Source: Merluccius polli
Lineage: Eukaryota > Chordata > Actinopteri > Gadiformes > Merlucciidae
Direction of reading: 5' to 3'
Length of the DNA stretch: 64,000 nucleotides
Assembly (NCBI GenBank): GCA_030340625.1
Contig: JAOPHQ010006540.1
Span: forward strand, 338,501-402,500
Within the stretch, counting starts at the first letter, position 1. Each line of letters opens with the position of its first letter. The translations under genes and the position numbers were made by a program. Below are positions 1 to 10,414 of this stretch, one piece after another. The notes under the pieces are model-generated. The model did no database searches. It was not told the origin of the DNA and saw only the letters and a program-made list of their open reading frames with translations.

Positions 1-729
1 GAGGTTTTAACCGGTATGTTATTTTAAGCATGCAGTTGATATGGGTTGATCAGAAATTGTTATTTATTGCTGATTAGAAAACTATTTACAGGACAGCATC
101 AGCATTGAAAAAAAAAAAAAAAACTCTGACGACCGGCAGGGAGAGGGAGAGAGAGAGAGTGTGTGTGTGTAGCTTGATTTCCAATATTTATACCACTACT
201 AGCTTTATTTTTTCACGAAATACAGCAAGAAAGTGTCGGACACCGTGCATGAAGTAAAAAAAAAACTGGTTAGAGCCAGGCAGCCAGATGACGGTTAAAA
301 AAAGAAAAAGAAAAAAAAATCTCCGACAGGCAGAGACGCAACGCGAGTCGGCACCACGTCTGAACAAACCCACGTTTACCAGAACTCTACTGGTTCATAA
401 GTAAGTACCAACCTAAGTAATAACAAACCTGAAGCTGAAGAAACCCTAAACATTAACGGAAAACGACCTGCGAACCTGAGTGACTGAGGGAGAGACAGAA
501 AGCTGTTCACACAGTGGGTTGTGTGGGACACAACAACACATCTGCATTGTGTAGGGGAGGGGCGCTGTAGCCTATCACAGAACGCTGACACAGTCAGCTA
601 CCCAATGAGGATTTTCATTCAATCCGAGCACAGATATTGACTCGTATTTCTCATATAATACTCGTACTCGGCAAAAGTGCTTTATCCGTACCGGATACTC
701 GTTTCAGCCGAGTATCCGGCTCAACTCTA
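1..729 (+). repeat. Left arm of long inverted repeat (partner 6052-6773)
   Basis: Starts GAGGTTTTAACCGG, which pairs with CCGGTTAAAACCTC ending at 6773. The inner edge TCAACTCTA (721-729) pairs with TAGAGTTGA at 6052-6060. Small indels separate the arms, for example extra bases near 703-709. The arm contains a poly-A tract (107-123), a GAGA/TG run (139-172) and a 'CGAGTACGAG' type motif. Short open frames in it (188-373, 376-591) are mirrored in the other arm and show no protein similarity that I recognise. Confidence 0.9.
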
Positions 730-839
730 ATATCCTGGTAATAATGTATGTGAAAATTTCAGAATCATGGCCAGTTACGGCAAATGACATGCCATGGCTG
801 TGAAACTAATTTAACCATTGGTGCTATTGGTGATAAGTA

Positions 840-1313
840 GGCTCTGAAAATGCGCCAGTTGGAATTAGTTGGTAGCCGTTCATAATGTATGTTCACTATC
901 AAATGAAACATTACTGAACTTCCAACTCCATCTCCAGCCCCAACTTCCATAGGCACAACCTTTGAGGTGAGCAAACACATTACCTCAATTCAGAAAAAAT
1001 TACGTGGAGTGTTACTTTAGCACATTTGAGTCTGTTGCAGTTGCTTTAAACTGGCCTAAAGATGTCTGGGCTCCAGTGTTAGTTGACAGGCAAGGCTCAG
1101 GAGGCTTTTGCAGCTCTTTCAGTAGAAGATAGACTTCTATTTGATAAGGTTAAAATTGCAATACTTCAGGCCTATGAGTTGGTGCCTGAAGCATATCGTC
1201 AGCTGTTTCACAACTTGACAAAATCCCCCACCCAGACATTGAGTTTGCTAGAGAAAAGGGAAACATTTTTGACCGTTGGTGTCTTACAAGTAAGGCAAGT
1301 GATTTTAATTCCT
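840..1313 (+). pseudogene. Ty3/Gypsy-like gag (SCAN-like) fragment
   Basis: Plus-strand reading gives fragments such as VECYFSTFESVAVALNWPKD (from about 1001) and, one frame over, TGKAQEAFAALSVEDRLLFD followed by a helical stretch containing AYELVPEAYRQLFHNL (1086-1240). This pattern of short amphipathic helices matches the gag/SCAN-like capsid domain of fish Ty3/Gypsy retrotransposons as I know them. The upstream part (about 840-1000, KMRQLEL and VSKHI) fits the region just before it. The frame changes at about 1083, after which the similarity fades by 1313. No protease, reverse transcriptase or LTR is present, so this is a scrap captured in, or inserted into, the surrounding hAT element. 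An ordinary host SCAN-domain gene is less likely given the setting. Confidence 0.6.
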
Positions 1314-1393
1314 TAAAGGGGCTATAGACGATATCCTGAACATTAATATAGCAGCAAACAACTATTGGCTATGTAGAGATAAGTAGAGAGAGC

Positions 1394-2125
1394 TGCCCTG
1401 TCTGGCAGCATTTCAGTTTCAAACCGAATGAGAAGGGGGAGCCCTTCTGCAAACTTTGCATGAAATGTGTGAAAGCGAAGTATGGTAACACATCTAATCA
1501 CATGAAGATTCACCATTCACTAGCATACTCAAAACTGGTACCAGCTAGCCGTGCATCCACCTTAACCCGAAAGCAAACTGCGACCAGTCGGGAATCATGG
1601 GCGCGATTTCAAAATCTACAAAATATAAACGAGACAGCTTGAGATGGAAAGCATGCACTGCTGCAGTCACACATTTTATTGTGAGGAAGATGGAGTCTTT
1701 CCGCAACATGGCGAAAACACTGGACCCCTAGTACGAGCTGCCTACCAGAAAGTACTTTTCCAACACTGCTATACCCAACCTATACAATAAGGTCCGGCAG
1801 TAGGTGCAACTGCTGGTGTCAGGAGCTGACAGCTACAGTCTGACTACTGATATGTGGTGAGCAAGAAATATGATGCCCTATATGTCACTAACTTTACACA
1901 ACATCTCCCCCGAATGGAACCTGCAATTGCATTGCCTGCAGACAATATTTTTTCCAGAGACCCACACGGCCATTCACCTCTCAGATGCGCTCCAATCTGC
2001 AGCTGCCAATTGGAAGCTGGAAGAGGGGGAAAATAGCAGCTATAACAACAGACAATGCATATAATATAAAAGCAGTTGTGTCTTTTGTTGAAATGGCAAT
2101 GACTAAACAGCTTCGGGCACAACAG
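1394..2125 (+). pseudogene. hAT transposase, BED zinc finger and N-terminal part, broken
   Basis: A BED-type finger is readable from 1394: VWQHFSF, then CKLC about 15 residues later, then NHMKIHH, giving the expected C-x2-C...H-x3-4-H arrangement. The same frame runs to a stop at 1640. From about 1718 the next transposase segment follows with the typical words YELPTRKYFSNTAIPNLY, YSLTTDMW and MPYMSLTLH, then a TIFFPETHTAIHLSDAL segment and NWKLEEG, up to about 2125. In-frame stops interrupt it (for example after NKVRQ and DMW). BED-finger hAT transposases bind the element ends and cut DNA in the nucleus with an RNase-H fold. The catalytic core is missing here because unrelated sequence (about 2130-3030) follows. 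Not functional. Confidence 0.85.
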
Positions 2126-2129
2126 GAAT

Positions 2130-2834
2130 CTGGCGGTGACCGGCGGTATTAAAGAAGCAAAAACGAAGACACAATATCAACATTGACCTCCACATATTGA
2201 TTTTATTTTTTCTAGCTATTTAAAATGGGTAAAATCGTATTTAATTGTAGAGCTGCGCGCAGCGCATCAGCCCCTCCCCCCGCTTTTGCTCTGTCTCGCT
2301 CTCTCTCGGACCCGTCTGTGAATAGCCCCTCCTCTCCATGCACACTCAATGTTCATACGCAGGAAGGATTGTTTTTCCCGAACATCTGTGATTTATGTGA
2401 AAAAATGCAGAAAATCGAACCTGTTCCAAAAACTTTAATGACGGACGAAAGTTTCAGAGTCGGTGTGTAAACTTGATTGACACAATGTGAGGTCGTATTT
2501 ATTTTTAAACGTGCAACAATTTCGGACGAAAAATACGGACTTGGTGTGCAAAGGCTTAATGTTAATTATTTGACAATGATGCTGAATGTTTGCTCCCTCA
2601 ATCCAGATGAATACTGACAAATACTTTCAAAGATTCAAAAGGGCTCGTACTGAGGAGGCGCAAAGACAGTCTGGTGTTTTTCACTTATGACACAAAGTGA
2701 AACAATGGAGCTGTATATATTGTACAGTTATTTGTCACAAAGTACTTGCCAATTAAAATATACAGTGGAGCACCTTATATACAGCAGTATTATTTAATAA
2801 TTGATTTAAGAAAGCATGTGTGTGCCTCCTGCAC

Positions 2835-2865
<31 letters not shown>

Positions 2866-3030
2866 TGGGGAGGCTACCACCACAAATATAATCTGGTTCT
2901 GTGGGAAACACTGTATGCCTAAATAAATGTTTGCTACTTGTATAAATGAGTAGTAGCCTAGTTTAAATTAATAAATGTAAGCAGCGCTCATAAATGCCTT
3001 GCATTTATTTTTAACCATAAAGTTAGGGGT
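2130..3030. other. Unassigned insert inside the hAT transposase, with poly-C tract
   Basis: The transposase reading breaks off at about 2125 and resumes near 3031. The DNA between has no similarity I recognise. It includes a CT/GC-rich patch (2250-2330) and an uninterrupted run of 30 C at 2836-2865. An open frame at 2225-2470 has no recognisable motif. It is probably a separate insertion or decayed filler; I saw no clear terminal repeats. Confidence 0.5.
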
Positions 3031-3270
3031 TGGCTTCTGGCAATGAGGGATCGGATTCTTGAGCAGGAAGCAGCAATCAGTCAGGTGAATGTCGATGACC
3101 CGCGGATGGATCTGCAAATGACATGGCAAGACACAGATGTGCTGCAAGCGATAAATGGTCTCAAGCCAGCAAGCGAGTTTATTGACATTCTGCTTTGCAT
3201 CAGATCAGGATGTCCAGCTGACAAAAGACATTAAGTCTGCAATTCTGGACAAGCTTTACGACCAGTAGGA
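3031..3270 (+). pseudogene. hAT transposase, middle fragment
   Basis: The reading from 3043 contains RDRILEQEAAISQVNVDDPR, then TWQDTDVLQAINGLKPASEF, and in a shifted frame DVQLTKDIKSAILDKLYDQ ends near 3268. These are the words that follow the RW motif in ZBED-like hAT transposases, so this belongs to the same gene as the BED finger at 1394. The part between LLCIRSG and the KDIK word is shortened, and a frameshift and stop follow. The C-terminal dimerisation domain is not found downstream, where the sequence becomes unrelated before the nested element at 3694. Degraded, not functional. Confidence 0.8.
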
Positions 3271-3693
3271 CCTTCCAGTGTCGTAGAGAATTCTAGCAGT
3301 TCTTCACTTAGGTTTGATGGTTAAAGACAGAGGAAACATCTCTAAAGAACTTAGTTTCTGATAATACAATGTAATAGCAGAGCAAAATATGTGAACCTGA
3401 GGTCAGTCTCGAGAGTGAACACTAAAGCAAAACGTGTGTGTGCATAGGGTTTTGTTTCCTTGGTGTTTGATTTTGAAGTTTGAAATGTGAGTATTGGATG
3501 CGATATGGGCTAGAGGTTACTAGCACATATGCCCTTTCAGAGTAAACTGTTATTTGGGTGTTGGAGTGTTGATGCTAGAACAAATATCCAGGGAGATGGC
3601 AAGAGGCTTTAGCAGGGGGCACCAAATGACTGGCAAGTGGGCGTGGCAACGTAGTTGTGCATAGTGAAAGTGAAACCATTCAGTGGTATGCTC

Positions 3694-5040
3694 CAGTGTT
3701 GTAGTACTTGAGTCCGGGACTCGGACTCGAGTCCGACTCGTGAGCTAAATTTAGAGACTCGTGACTTGACTTGGACTCGAGCACTGAATGACTCGAACTT
3801 GACTCGGACTCGTACATTAGGGACTCGATAATTAAGACGAGGACTCGACTTTTTTTTTTAATGTCATTAGGCTATAATTGTAATATGCCATTATTCTATA
3901 ATTTGGTATATGATTTTAGTGCAAGGGAATGTTACTGCTTCATGTCATACATCACGTCATGTTCACATACAAACTGAAACTAACACGGCGCCAAAATGCA
4001 GTGGCGTCAATTCAGCCAAAGCTAAGGTATGGCAAGGTTACTAGTCCCATGACTTAACTACAGTATCAATCAATATACATGCCCAGCAAATTATCATCAC
4101 AAAAGTCTGCTATGTAGCTTATCTGTGTGGTTTGGAAACATTTTTTTTTTCAAATGCAGTCTCGCTCACATCCCGCTCAATGCAGTCTCAGTGAAATGCG
4201 CCTTGCCTTTCTGACAAACGCAATTTCACTCATTCTGTTCCCTTCATTCACTATATAATTGCAACAATATCACGTGAACATACCAGGTAAACTTAAAACT
4301 GTTAAAGTCCAAATGCAAAGAGGAGAGGGAGGGAGGGAGAAGAAGAGAGAAAGAGAGAGAGAAATCATATTTCCCTTAAACAGATTTATAAGAGGTTCAG
4401 GTGATGTATCTTACCTTAAGATCAACTTGCATAATTAATCCATCAGTGGATAACGCCGAGGCCTCAAACCGGCAAAGTCATTAACAAGTTCATCTGGGTC
4501 CAGTGATTTCACGACAGCAGGCTCAACAGCCATTAACATAAGGTGCGTCAGTCTGTCATCGCCCATAGTGGTCCTCAGGTACGTTTTCACTCGTTTTAAA
4601 AAAATCTCTCGGACAAAGTTCTCTGCTTCCTTTTCATTTTAGTTAATTAGCTCAGCAAAACAAATCACGCTAATAACAATAATGACCCTGCTCTGACCTC
4701 CGTCGTCTCGTCAGGGGGGGCTGGGAGATACCACATTTCAAGATATGGAGGGGGTACAGGTGTGTTGGGAAAGATAATACCTAGAGAAATTGATTGTGTT
4801 GTTCTGATTTTCATTTGTAGTTAATTTATATGACAAAACAAGTCCAAATTCCCTGCCCTCTTTCACATTGCAGTGTAACAACATGTATGCTTACTTTAGT
4901 GCTGACTCGGACTCGACTCGGACTCGATGTGGATCAATAGGTACTCGACTCGGACTTGACTCGTATGAGTAGTGGACTCGACTCGTACGCTGGAGACTCG
5001 AGCCTGGACTCGGACTCATAGTGACTCGACTACAACACTG
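3694..5040. mobile_element. Nested hAT-type element with GACTCG-rich ends
   Basis: The left end CAGTGTTGTAGTACTTGAG and right end GTGACTCGACTACAACACTG are inverted copies (CAGTGTTGTAGT shared). Both terminal 150-200 bp are filled with repeats of GACTCG/CGAGTC, a pattern expected of subterminal transposase-binding sites. The interior carries a short hAT C-terminal coding remnant on the minus strand (4433-4642) and GA-rich and T-rich tracts. The 8 bases outside the two ends (GTATGCTC and CCATGAAC) do not match, so the target duplication has decayed or an end is displaced. Confidence 0.75.
4433..4642 (-). pseudogene. hAT transposase C-terminal remnant
   Basis: Read on the minus strand, this gives NEKEAENFVREIFLKRVKTY, then LRTTMGDDRLTHLMLMAVEP and a tail ending RPRRYPLMD with a stop at about 4433. 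The words KTYLRTTM, DDRLTHLMLM and EP are characteristic of the extreme C-terminus of hAT transposases, just after the dimerisation domain. An in-frame stop lies immediately upstream (about 4640). The rest of the gene is absent from the nested element, which is therefore an internally deleted, non-autonomous copy. Confidence 0.7.
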
Positions 5041-5148
5041 CCATGAACATTGCTCGACCCACAGCAGAGCTTGGTAACTAATTAGCACCCAGAGTTAATC
5101 AAAACTGAAACTTAAAAAAGTCTGCTTTAACTAAATAAACATCCTCAC

Positions 5149-5278
5149 CTAAACCATTCTCCTCAGCCTCCATGTCTGTTTCCTCAGCCTCCATTTCTGT
5201 CTCCTCAGCCTCCATGTCCATCCAAACGGGCCGCGCTGGGGATCTTCCACCTCTCCCTCTCGGTCTCGCAACAGACAT
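5149..5278 (-). pseudogene. Possible first exon with MEAEET repeats
   Basis: From an ATG at 5278 (minus strand) 43 codons are open. They begin MSVARPRGRGGRSPARPVW and then contain three copies of a seven-residue acidic unit (MEAEETE, MEAEETD, MEAEEN). The frame ends at a good donor site, GTGAGG, at 5148-5143. The basic N-terminus followed by an acidic repeat and an in-frame splice donor resembles the first exon of a transposase or similar gene. No second exon was identified; the hAT C-terminal remnant at 4433-4642 has the same orientation but the nested element's end lies between them. I do not recognise the product. Confidence 0.3.
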
Positions 5279-6051
5279 ATGGCCTTCACAATATTGCTTC
5301 AGTTGTTGGTTACAAGTAGCAGCATTTTATCGTCCCTAATGCCCCATCTTTCCAACGTCAGGTCGATGCAGTGGCCGATTGACTCGCCCAGGGGTTAAAG
5401 CAAAACAAATCCTAAGCCTGAACTTTTTTTTTATGTGGGTGCGTGGGTGGGTGGTGGGGGGGTCCTCCTGGACCAGAGGAGGCTCTTCCATTGAGGAAAT
5501 GGAGGAAGGCCCTCCCCAAACATTTTGAGAAAAATAAATAAATAATTGAACTCCTTTAAAAATGCAGTTTAATATCAGTATTTGATACTATGCATATACA
5601 CAATTCGTTTCCCTGAGTTAAAATAACATTATAATAATACCCTATCGTAACCAGAAATTATTGCACAGAGGAACGTCCTCCCTTTCCTCTCATTGAGTCC
5701 CATTCATTCTGTCTCCAGTACTGGCGGCTCGTGGGGCTCATTCACTTACATTGCCCAGGGGAGGACAGACCTCCCTGAGCGTCTGAGTTTGCGCCAACAT
5801 CGATGAACCAATAAACAACGGATATGGCGTTGGAGGGCGGGGTCTAAGCGGGGCTTAGACATAGCGAAAGAAGTTCCCCTCCTTGACCATTCTGCTGTAG
5901 GATATCGATTGAAATAGCTTCACCCCTAAAGATTGTTGTAGAAGTATTGCAAATAAAACGATGTTGATGTTGATGACAAATGGTAAAATCTGTGCCGTTA
6001 GTGCTAAAATGCGAATTAAATCGTTCATGTTGTTACTCTTGACTGTTCTTG
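5279..6051. other. No gene recognised; G-rich and repeat-like DNA
   Basis: It contains a GTGGGTGG run near 5440-5465, the paired words TCCTCCTGGACCAGAGGAGG and TGGAGGAAGGCCCTCCCC, and CTGGCGGCTCGTGGGGC near 5723. These look like parts of a decayed short DNA transposon, but I could not define ends. An open frame at 5855-6139 (minus) partly lies in the inverted arm and has no motif. Confidence 0.4.
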
Positions 6052-6911
6052 TAGAGTTGAGCCAGATACTCGGCTGAGTATCCGGTACGGATAAAGCACT
6101 TTTGCCGAGTACGAGTATTATACGAGTAATACGAATCAATATCTGTGCTCGGATTGAATGAAAATCCTCATTGGGTAGCTGACTGTGTCAGCGTTCTGTG
6201 ATAGGCTACAGCGCCCCTCCCCTACACAATGCAGATGTGTTGTTGTGTCCCGCTCTGATCACTCACACACAGAACAGCTCTCTGTCTCTCCCTCAGTCAC
6301 TCAGGTTCGCGGGTCGTTTTCCGTTAATGTTTAGGGTTTCTTCAGCTTCAGGTTTGTTATTACTTAGGTTGGTACTTACTTATGAACCAGTAGAGTTCAG
6401 GTAAACGTGGGTTCGTTCAGATGTGGTGCCGACTCGCACCTGTCGGAGATTTTTTTTTCTTTTTCTTTTTTTAACCGTCATCTGGCTGCCTGGATCTAAC
6501 CAGTTTTTTTTTACTTCACGCATGGTGTCCGACACTTTCTTGCTGTATTTCGTGAAAAAATAAAGCTAGTAGTGGTATAAATATTGGAAATCAAGCTACA
6601 CACACACACACACTCTCTCTCTCTCCCTCTCCCTGCCGGTCGTCAGAGTTTTGTTTTTGTTTTTTTCAATGCTGATGCTGTCCTGTAAATAGTTTTCTAA
6701 TCAGCAATAAATAGCAATTTCTGATCAACCCATGTCAATTGCATGCTTAAAATAACATACCGGTTAAAACCTCGCTCATTTCAAGACAACCCGACCCACT
6801 TCCGGGTTAAATCCCGCCCACTTCCGTGTTAGGCCCCGCCCACTCCGAGTACAGATACAGATAATTCATATGGTTAACAGATACAGATAATGCTGTAATC
6901 GCTCATCCCTA
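6052..6911 (-). repeat. Right arm of long inverted repeat, to element terminus
   Basis: Reverse complement of 1-729 as far as 6773, then about 138 further bases to the proposed terminus at 6911. The extra part holds short direct repeats: CCGGGTTAAATCCCGCCCAC and CCGTGTTAGGCCCCGCCCAC, and two copies of ACAGATACAGATAAT separated by about 20 bases. Such subterminal repeats are typical of transposase-binding regions, but that role is inferred. Confidence 0.85.
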
Positions 6912-6990
6912 TGTTCTTGTTTAGCTGACATTCTGAATGGAAATTGTTAATGGATGTTTCAGAACGCGATGTGATTCGTATCTGTTCTAA

Positions 6991-7305
6991 TTACATTGTC
7001 GTCTCATCTTCATCAAAAAAATGAACGAGAACATTGAGGACTTTGTCCATGTTCTTGTTGGTGGCTTCATCGACATTTAAGGAAAACATGCAGTTTTTTA
7101 GCTTTTTCAAAATATGTCTTTTAAACTCTGGTGTTATGCCGTGTGTGTTCAAATAGCTGGCATGCTGATTAGATATGGACAGTTTAGTCAAAGCAATTTT
7201 GACTTCAGCTATTTTTTTGCATAAATTCACCAGGGGTTGGGCGAGCTTGAAAGACAGATCATGCTCTGCGATGAATGTGCACATGCGTATTTTCAAGTCA
7301 CACAC
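6991..7305 (-). pseudogene. hAT transposase fragment (N-terminal half)
   Basis: A 104-codon minus-strand frame reads CDLKIRMCTFIAEHDLSFKL, then AQPLVNLCKKIAEVKIALTK, and ends with MFSLNVDEATNKNMDKVLNV and LVHFFDEDETTM. The words FIAEHDLSF and SLNVDEATNKNMDKVLNVLV match a group of hAT transposases, where they precede and include the first catalytic-domain strand (the D of NVDEAT). The frame is open throughout but has no start context, no zinc finger and no downstream catalytic residues, so it is a fragment. It lies just outside the right end of the 1-6911 element and is of a different hAT family from the BED-finger gene at 1394. Confidence 0.7.
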
Positions 7306-7411
7306 GGTCAGTTATTGATGCCGGTACATCAGCTGTGGTTGTTGTCCCGGTAACCGCATTGTGTGTGGGAGAGCGCAAACAGCTGCTCTATGAGCGGGGG
7401 TCTGACTCATG

Positions 7412-8942
7412 GGGCCCTATTTTGCACTCAGCGCAATTGACTTTGTGCACTGGCGCTTGTGCAATTCCTATTTTGCACCCGACGCACATTGGAATTTTCC
7501 CTCGCAAGGCGCAAGTCCTTCACTTGGGGAATGAACTTGCGCTCCGGGGGCGGTTCAGCGGAAACAGGAGGCGTGTCCCGGCGCAAACGTTCCCTGGTGC
7601 TATTCTGCACTTTCACAAAACAATTGCGCCACAGACCAGGAAAAACCGAGTCTAAAGTCAGTGGCGCTTATTCAGACGCTATTTTAAGGGCGCTTGGCCA
7701 TAATCAGGGAGGGGATGCGCGATTGTTGACGGGGTGGGGGGATAAAAAATACAAAATAAAATAAAAAAATAATTACGGCCGGCCGGCTCGGCCTGAAATC
7801 GTCCGGCCGTTGGGGAAATATCCCGAACCTGCCGACGGCCAGCCCGTCCCTGGCCATAGTGTAGTGTGTGTACAACGTGCATTCACTTTGCTTCTCTCAT
7901 CTACAAGGAAGCAGTTCTCATTTTTGCAAACCATACATACAAGCAAAAATATTACCACATATGTGAAACATAGGCATAAATCTAGCGTACACAGTTACCC
8001 AAAATATTCAGGCTAATAGTAATGACGGATCAAATTAACCTGTTTGATCAATAGTCGCAAGACACATAGATAAGGACACCAGGATGACACCTTTTATTAT
8101 GCCAGCAACAGCGCGTTAAATGTTTTATAATCGAAAACACACAGAAACACGACGCGGTGTAACTGAAAGAACATTCGGCATACTGAAAATGCGCTTCAGC
8201 TTATTTGACAGAAGAGCTGCATCATCTATAAGCAGTGCTTGAAGTGGGCCGGTACGCACCGGTACGCAGTACCGGCACTTCTACATTTTACCCTTTAGCG
8301 TACCGGCACTTTTTCTTGAGTACCGGCACTTGTCACAGGCTGCCCCCCCACCCCCTCGTCGGTCGTAGGTCCGGGGTGGGTTATGATCGCCCCCCCCCCC
8401 CCCCCCCCGTCGACAATCGCACTGTCTATAAGCGAAGTAATCTCGGTCTAATGTTAGACCACATTGCAAATATATCACCATGCATTCATAACCTTGTGAT
8501 TCAGTGAGAGTGAGGCCAAAACATTGGAAAGTATGTCTTTGTGACATTTCTTTATTTACATTTTGTCAACGGAAAATGAAAAGCTGAAAAGATTTAAACA
8601 GAAGAACTAATTATGTTTCCCTCTGATGGGCATGCGCGCGCTACGGCAGGATTGGACACGTCTGGGTCCAGTAGTGGCGATGCGCGATGTGCTCGCCATG
8701 GAACAAGCGCGCCTGCATTTAAAGGGAATGTGAGCCGACGCTCTGATTGGTTTATTGCACGTTACGCCCAAACCACACCTATGACTAATGTAGCTACTTC
8801 AGACCAACCCATTTTAGATTTGCGCTGGGCGCAAGAGTCATTTATCCCGCTGGCATAATAGCAACAGCGCCCAAGATCCGCCCACAAAGCCACTTGCGCT
8901 TTGCGTTTCATACTTGCGTTTCAGACCAGCAAAATAGGGCCC
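7412..8942. mobile_element. 1.5-kb DNA transposon with GGGCCCTATTTTGC ends and ATG duplication
   Basis: The 14-bp ends GGGCCCTATTTTGC (7412) and GCAAAATAGGGCCC (to 8942) are perfect inverted copies. The trinucleotide ATG occurs immediately outside both (7409-7411 and 8943-8945), consistent with the 3-bp duplications of PIF/Harbinger elements, although those usually prefer TWA. Subterminal DNA on both sides is rich in GCGCAA/TTGCGC words. No transposase is present. Inside are an AT-rich run (7740-7775), a GGCCGG-rich patch, a CCGGTACG/GTACCGGCAC cluster (8250-8330) that looks like an inserted smaller repeat, and a 19-base C run (8390-8408). The family name is uncertain; the ends are clear. Confidence 0.75.
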
Positions 8943-9352
8943 ATGACGTGAAAGCACTTTTTTGCCGCTAGTTGCATATACGAGCTTTCTCGAGCACAGA
9001 GTGCAGAAGCAAGCACCTGCTTATCTTAACTTTTTGCACCAGCTACTAAAAGGCTTACCATACTTCCCTATCTCTTCTATCCATGCCCAGCACCATTTAT
9101 TTTTTAATCCTTTATCAACTAAGAGAGCATCTTCCCCAGGATTCATGAATTTACTCATCTTAGCGATAGAGTCATCTGAGCGATAGAGAAAACATAGGAC
9201 TCGGTTGAAGCATGTTTTCCTAAGATCCGCCCCATTCTACTTCTGATTGGCTAATAATGTTAGTTTGAGAGCGGGAGAGTTGTGCTACTTTCATATCATT
9301 GGCAGACGAACACATACACTTGAAAGCGATGGGGATGATTTGATCGAAAGTT

Positions 9353-10101
9353 TTTCAAAAAATATAAGACTTTTTTTTTCGCAGCCAAACGCTGCACACC
9401 GGAAATCCAGCACGGTGCCGGAATACTTTAATCCCTGCTCGCCAGTGTGTGGATGATCTAAACGATGCAAATTTTACAATACATACTGTGCCTTGCCTGT
9501 GGGAGCGTGGTAAAAGCAAGCAGACACTCCAGGAAATGCTGCTGTTAGTTCTCGTTTGCTCCATCCATTGACACACCAAATCAATATCCTAGCCTATCTG
9601 ACAATATCTTTCAGTTTTTTGGTTGCTGTTTTCATTCTTGTCCCCATTAGGCTATTAACCCGGGCAGACCCTGGAGTTTTAAACCTGTGCTCTAGCAATC
9701 GGTAGAATTGTTTGAATGAAGTATTGTCTGGTGGAAAGCTCAGGGTCAATGAACAGTCGCACCATTGCCTGCTCATGCTTGTGATGCTCCTGTGTGGTAG
9801 TACGCCATGTATTTTTCTGTGCAAAGCACTGAAGCAAAGTTTGTTGTGTTTGTGCCTGTGGAGGTCTTGATGTCGTGCAGCTGTCTGACTCTAGCTGTGA
9901 GTGTATGTTAGTTTCCTGCTCCCTCGACCTCTGGAACCTTTCAAGGGCTTCTTGTTGGAAGTTTCTCAGGTGAACTTTAAAGTTTGTGGGGTTTTTCCCT
10001 TTCCCTTCCCACAAATGTTACCGTTCCTCCTAATCAAGAAACATTTGCTTTTGTCTACCACAAGGGCATACTCAAAATATTGTGTCGCTTTCTCCCTGCT
10101 G
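9353..10101 (-). pseudogene. hAT transposase remnant
   Basis: On the minus strand, from about 10014, the reading starts MWEGKGKNPTNFKVHLRNFQ and continues through HKHEQAMVRLFIDPELSTRQ; a frame change leads to SLMGTRMKTATKKLKDIV and then MDGANEN, FLECLLAFTTLPQARHSMYC and HPHTGEQG at about 9440. The order (a NxKxHL zinc-finger-like word, a Q-rich linker, a conserved FF/LF region, then the short strand 'W...R.LTA.FLG...CF' in another frame) is that of BED-type hAT transposases up to the start of the RNase-H core. Stops and frameshifts break it several times, and nothing follows below about 9353. No terminal repeats could be assigned. Confidence 0.55.
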
Positions 10102-10414
10102 CAATTGTAACTAACTAACCCTTATTTGAATCTCATGCATCTTCTTCTTTGGGGTTTTATGGCAGCCATCTCACTGCCACATTCTGGAACTAGTGTGTTA
10201 CTGCGTCATCTTCATTGCAGATCCTTGTTATTCCAATGTCTCGCAAGAAGTCAAACGGACCAGGACTGATTCTACCCACAATTCTATTTTGTTTTAGTTT
10301 GTGTTGCATTGTTCATTGTAGTTTTTATTTAGTTTTAGTTGTTTTTTTTTAACTTGAGTTTTTATTTCAGTTAACAAAATTATTTTTTCACTGCTAGTTT
10401 TAGTAGCTTGGTGG

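Larger units (their letters stand above)
1..6911 (+). mobile_element. hAT-type (BED-finger) element with very long inverted ends, left tip outside window
   Basis: The first 729 bases reappear as their reverse complement at 6052-6773. The right arm continues to 6911, ending GCTCATCCCTA, whose complement TAGGGATGAGC is a plausible hAT-type terminus. By mirror symmetry about 138 bases of the left arm lie upstream of the window. Between the arms lie fragments of a BED zinc-finger hAT transposase on the plus strand (1394-2125 and 3031-3270), a Gypsy-like gag scrap and a nested hAT-type element (3694-5040). Arms of about 0.86 kb are far longer than the usual 10-30 bp of hAT elements. The transposase is broken by stops, so the copy is dead. 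The assignment rests on the internal transposase and the terminal motif; the target duplication cannot be tested without the left flank. Confidence 0.7.

Noticed and set aside
188..591. Open frames in the left inverted arm and their mirror at 6198-6404
   Set aside because: They are present because the arms are copies of each other, and show no protein motif.
3694..5040. 8-bp target duplication for the GACTCG-rich element
   Set aside because: GTATGCTC and CCATGAAC outside the ends do not match; I did not force an alignment.
9679..9824. Separate gene calls for overlapping minus-strand frames at 9355-10014
   Set aside because: They are successive frames of one frameshifted hAT remnant, reported once.
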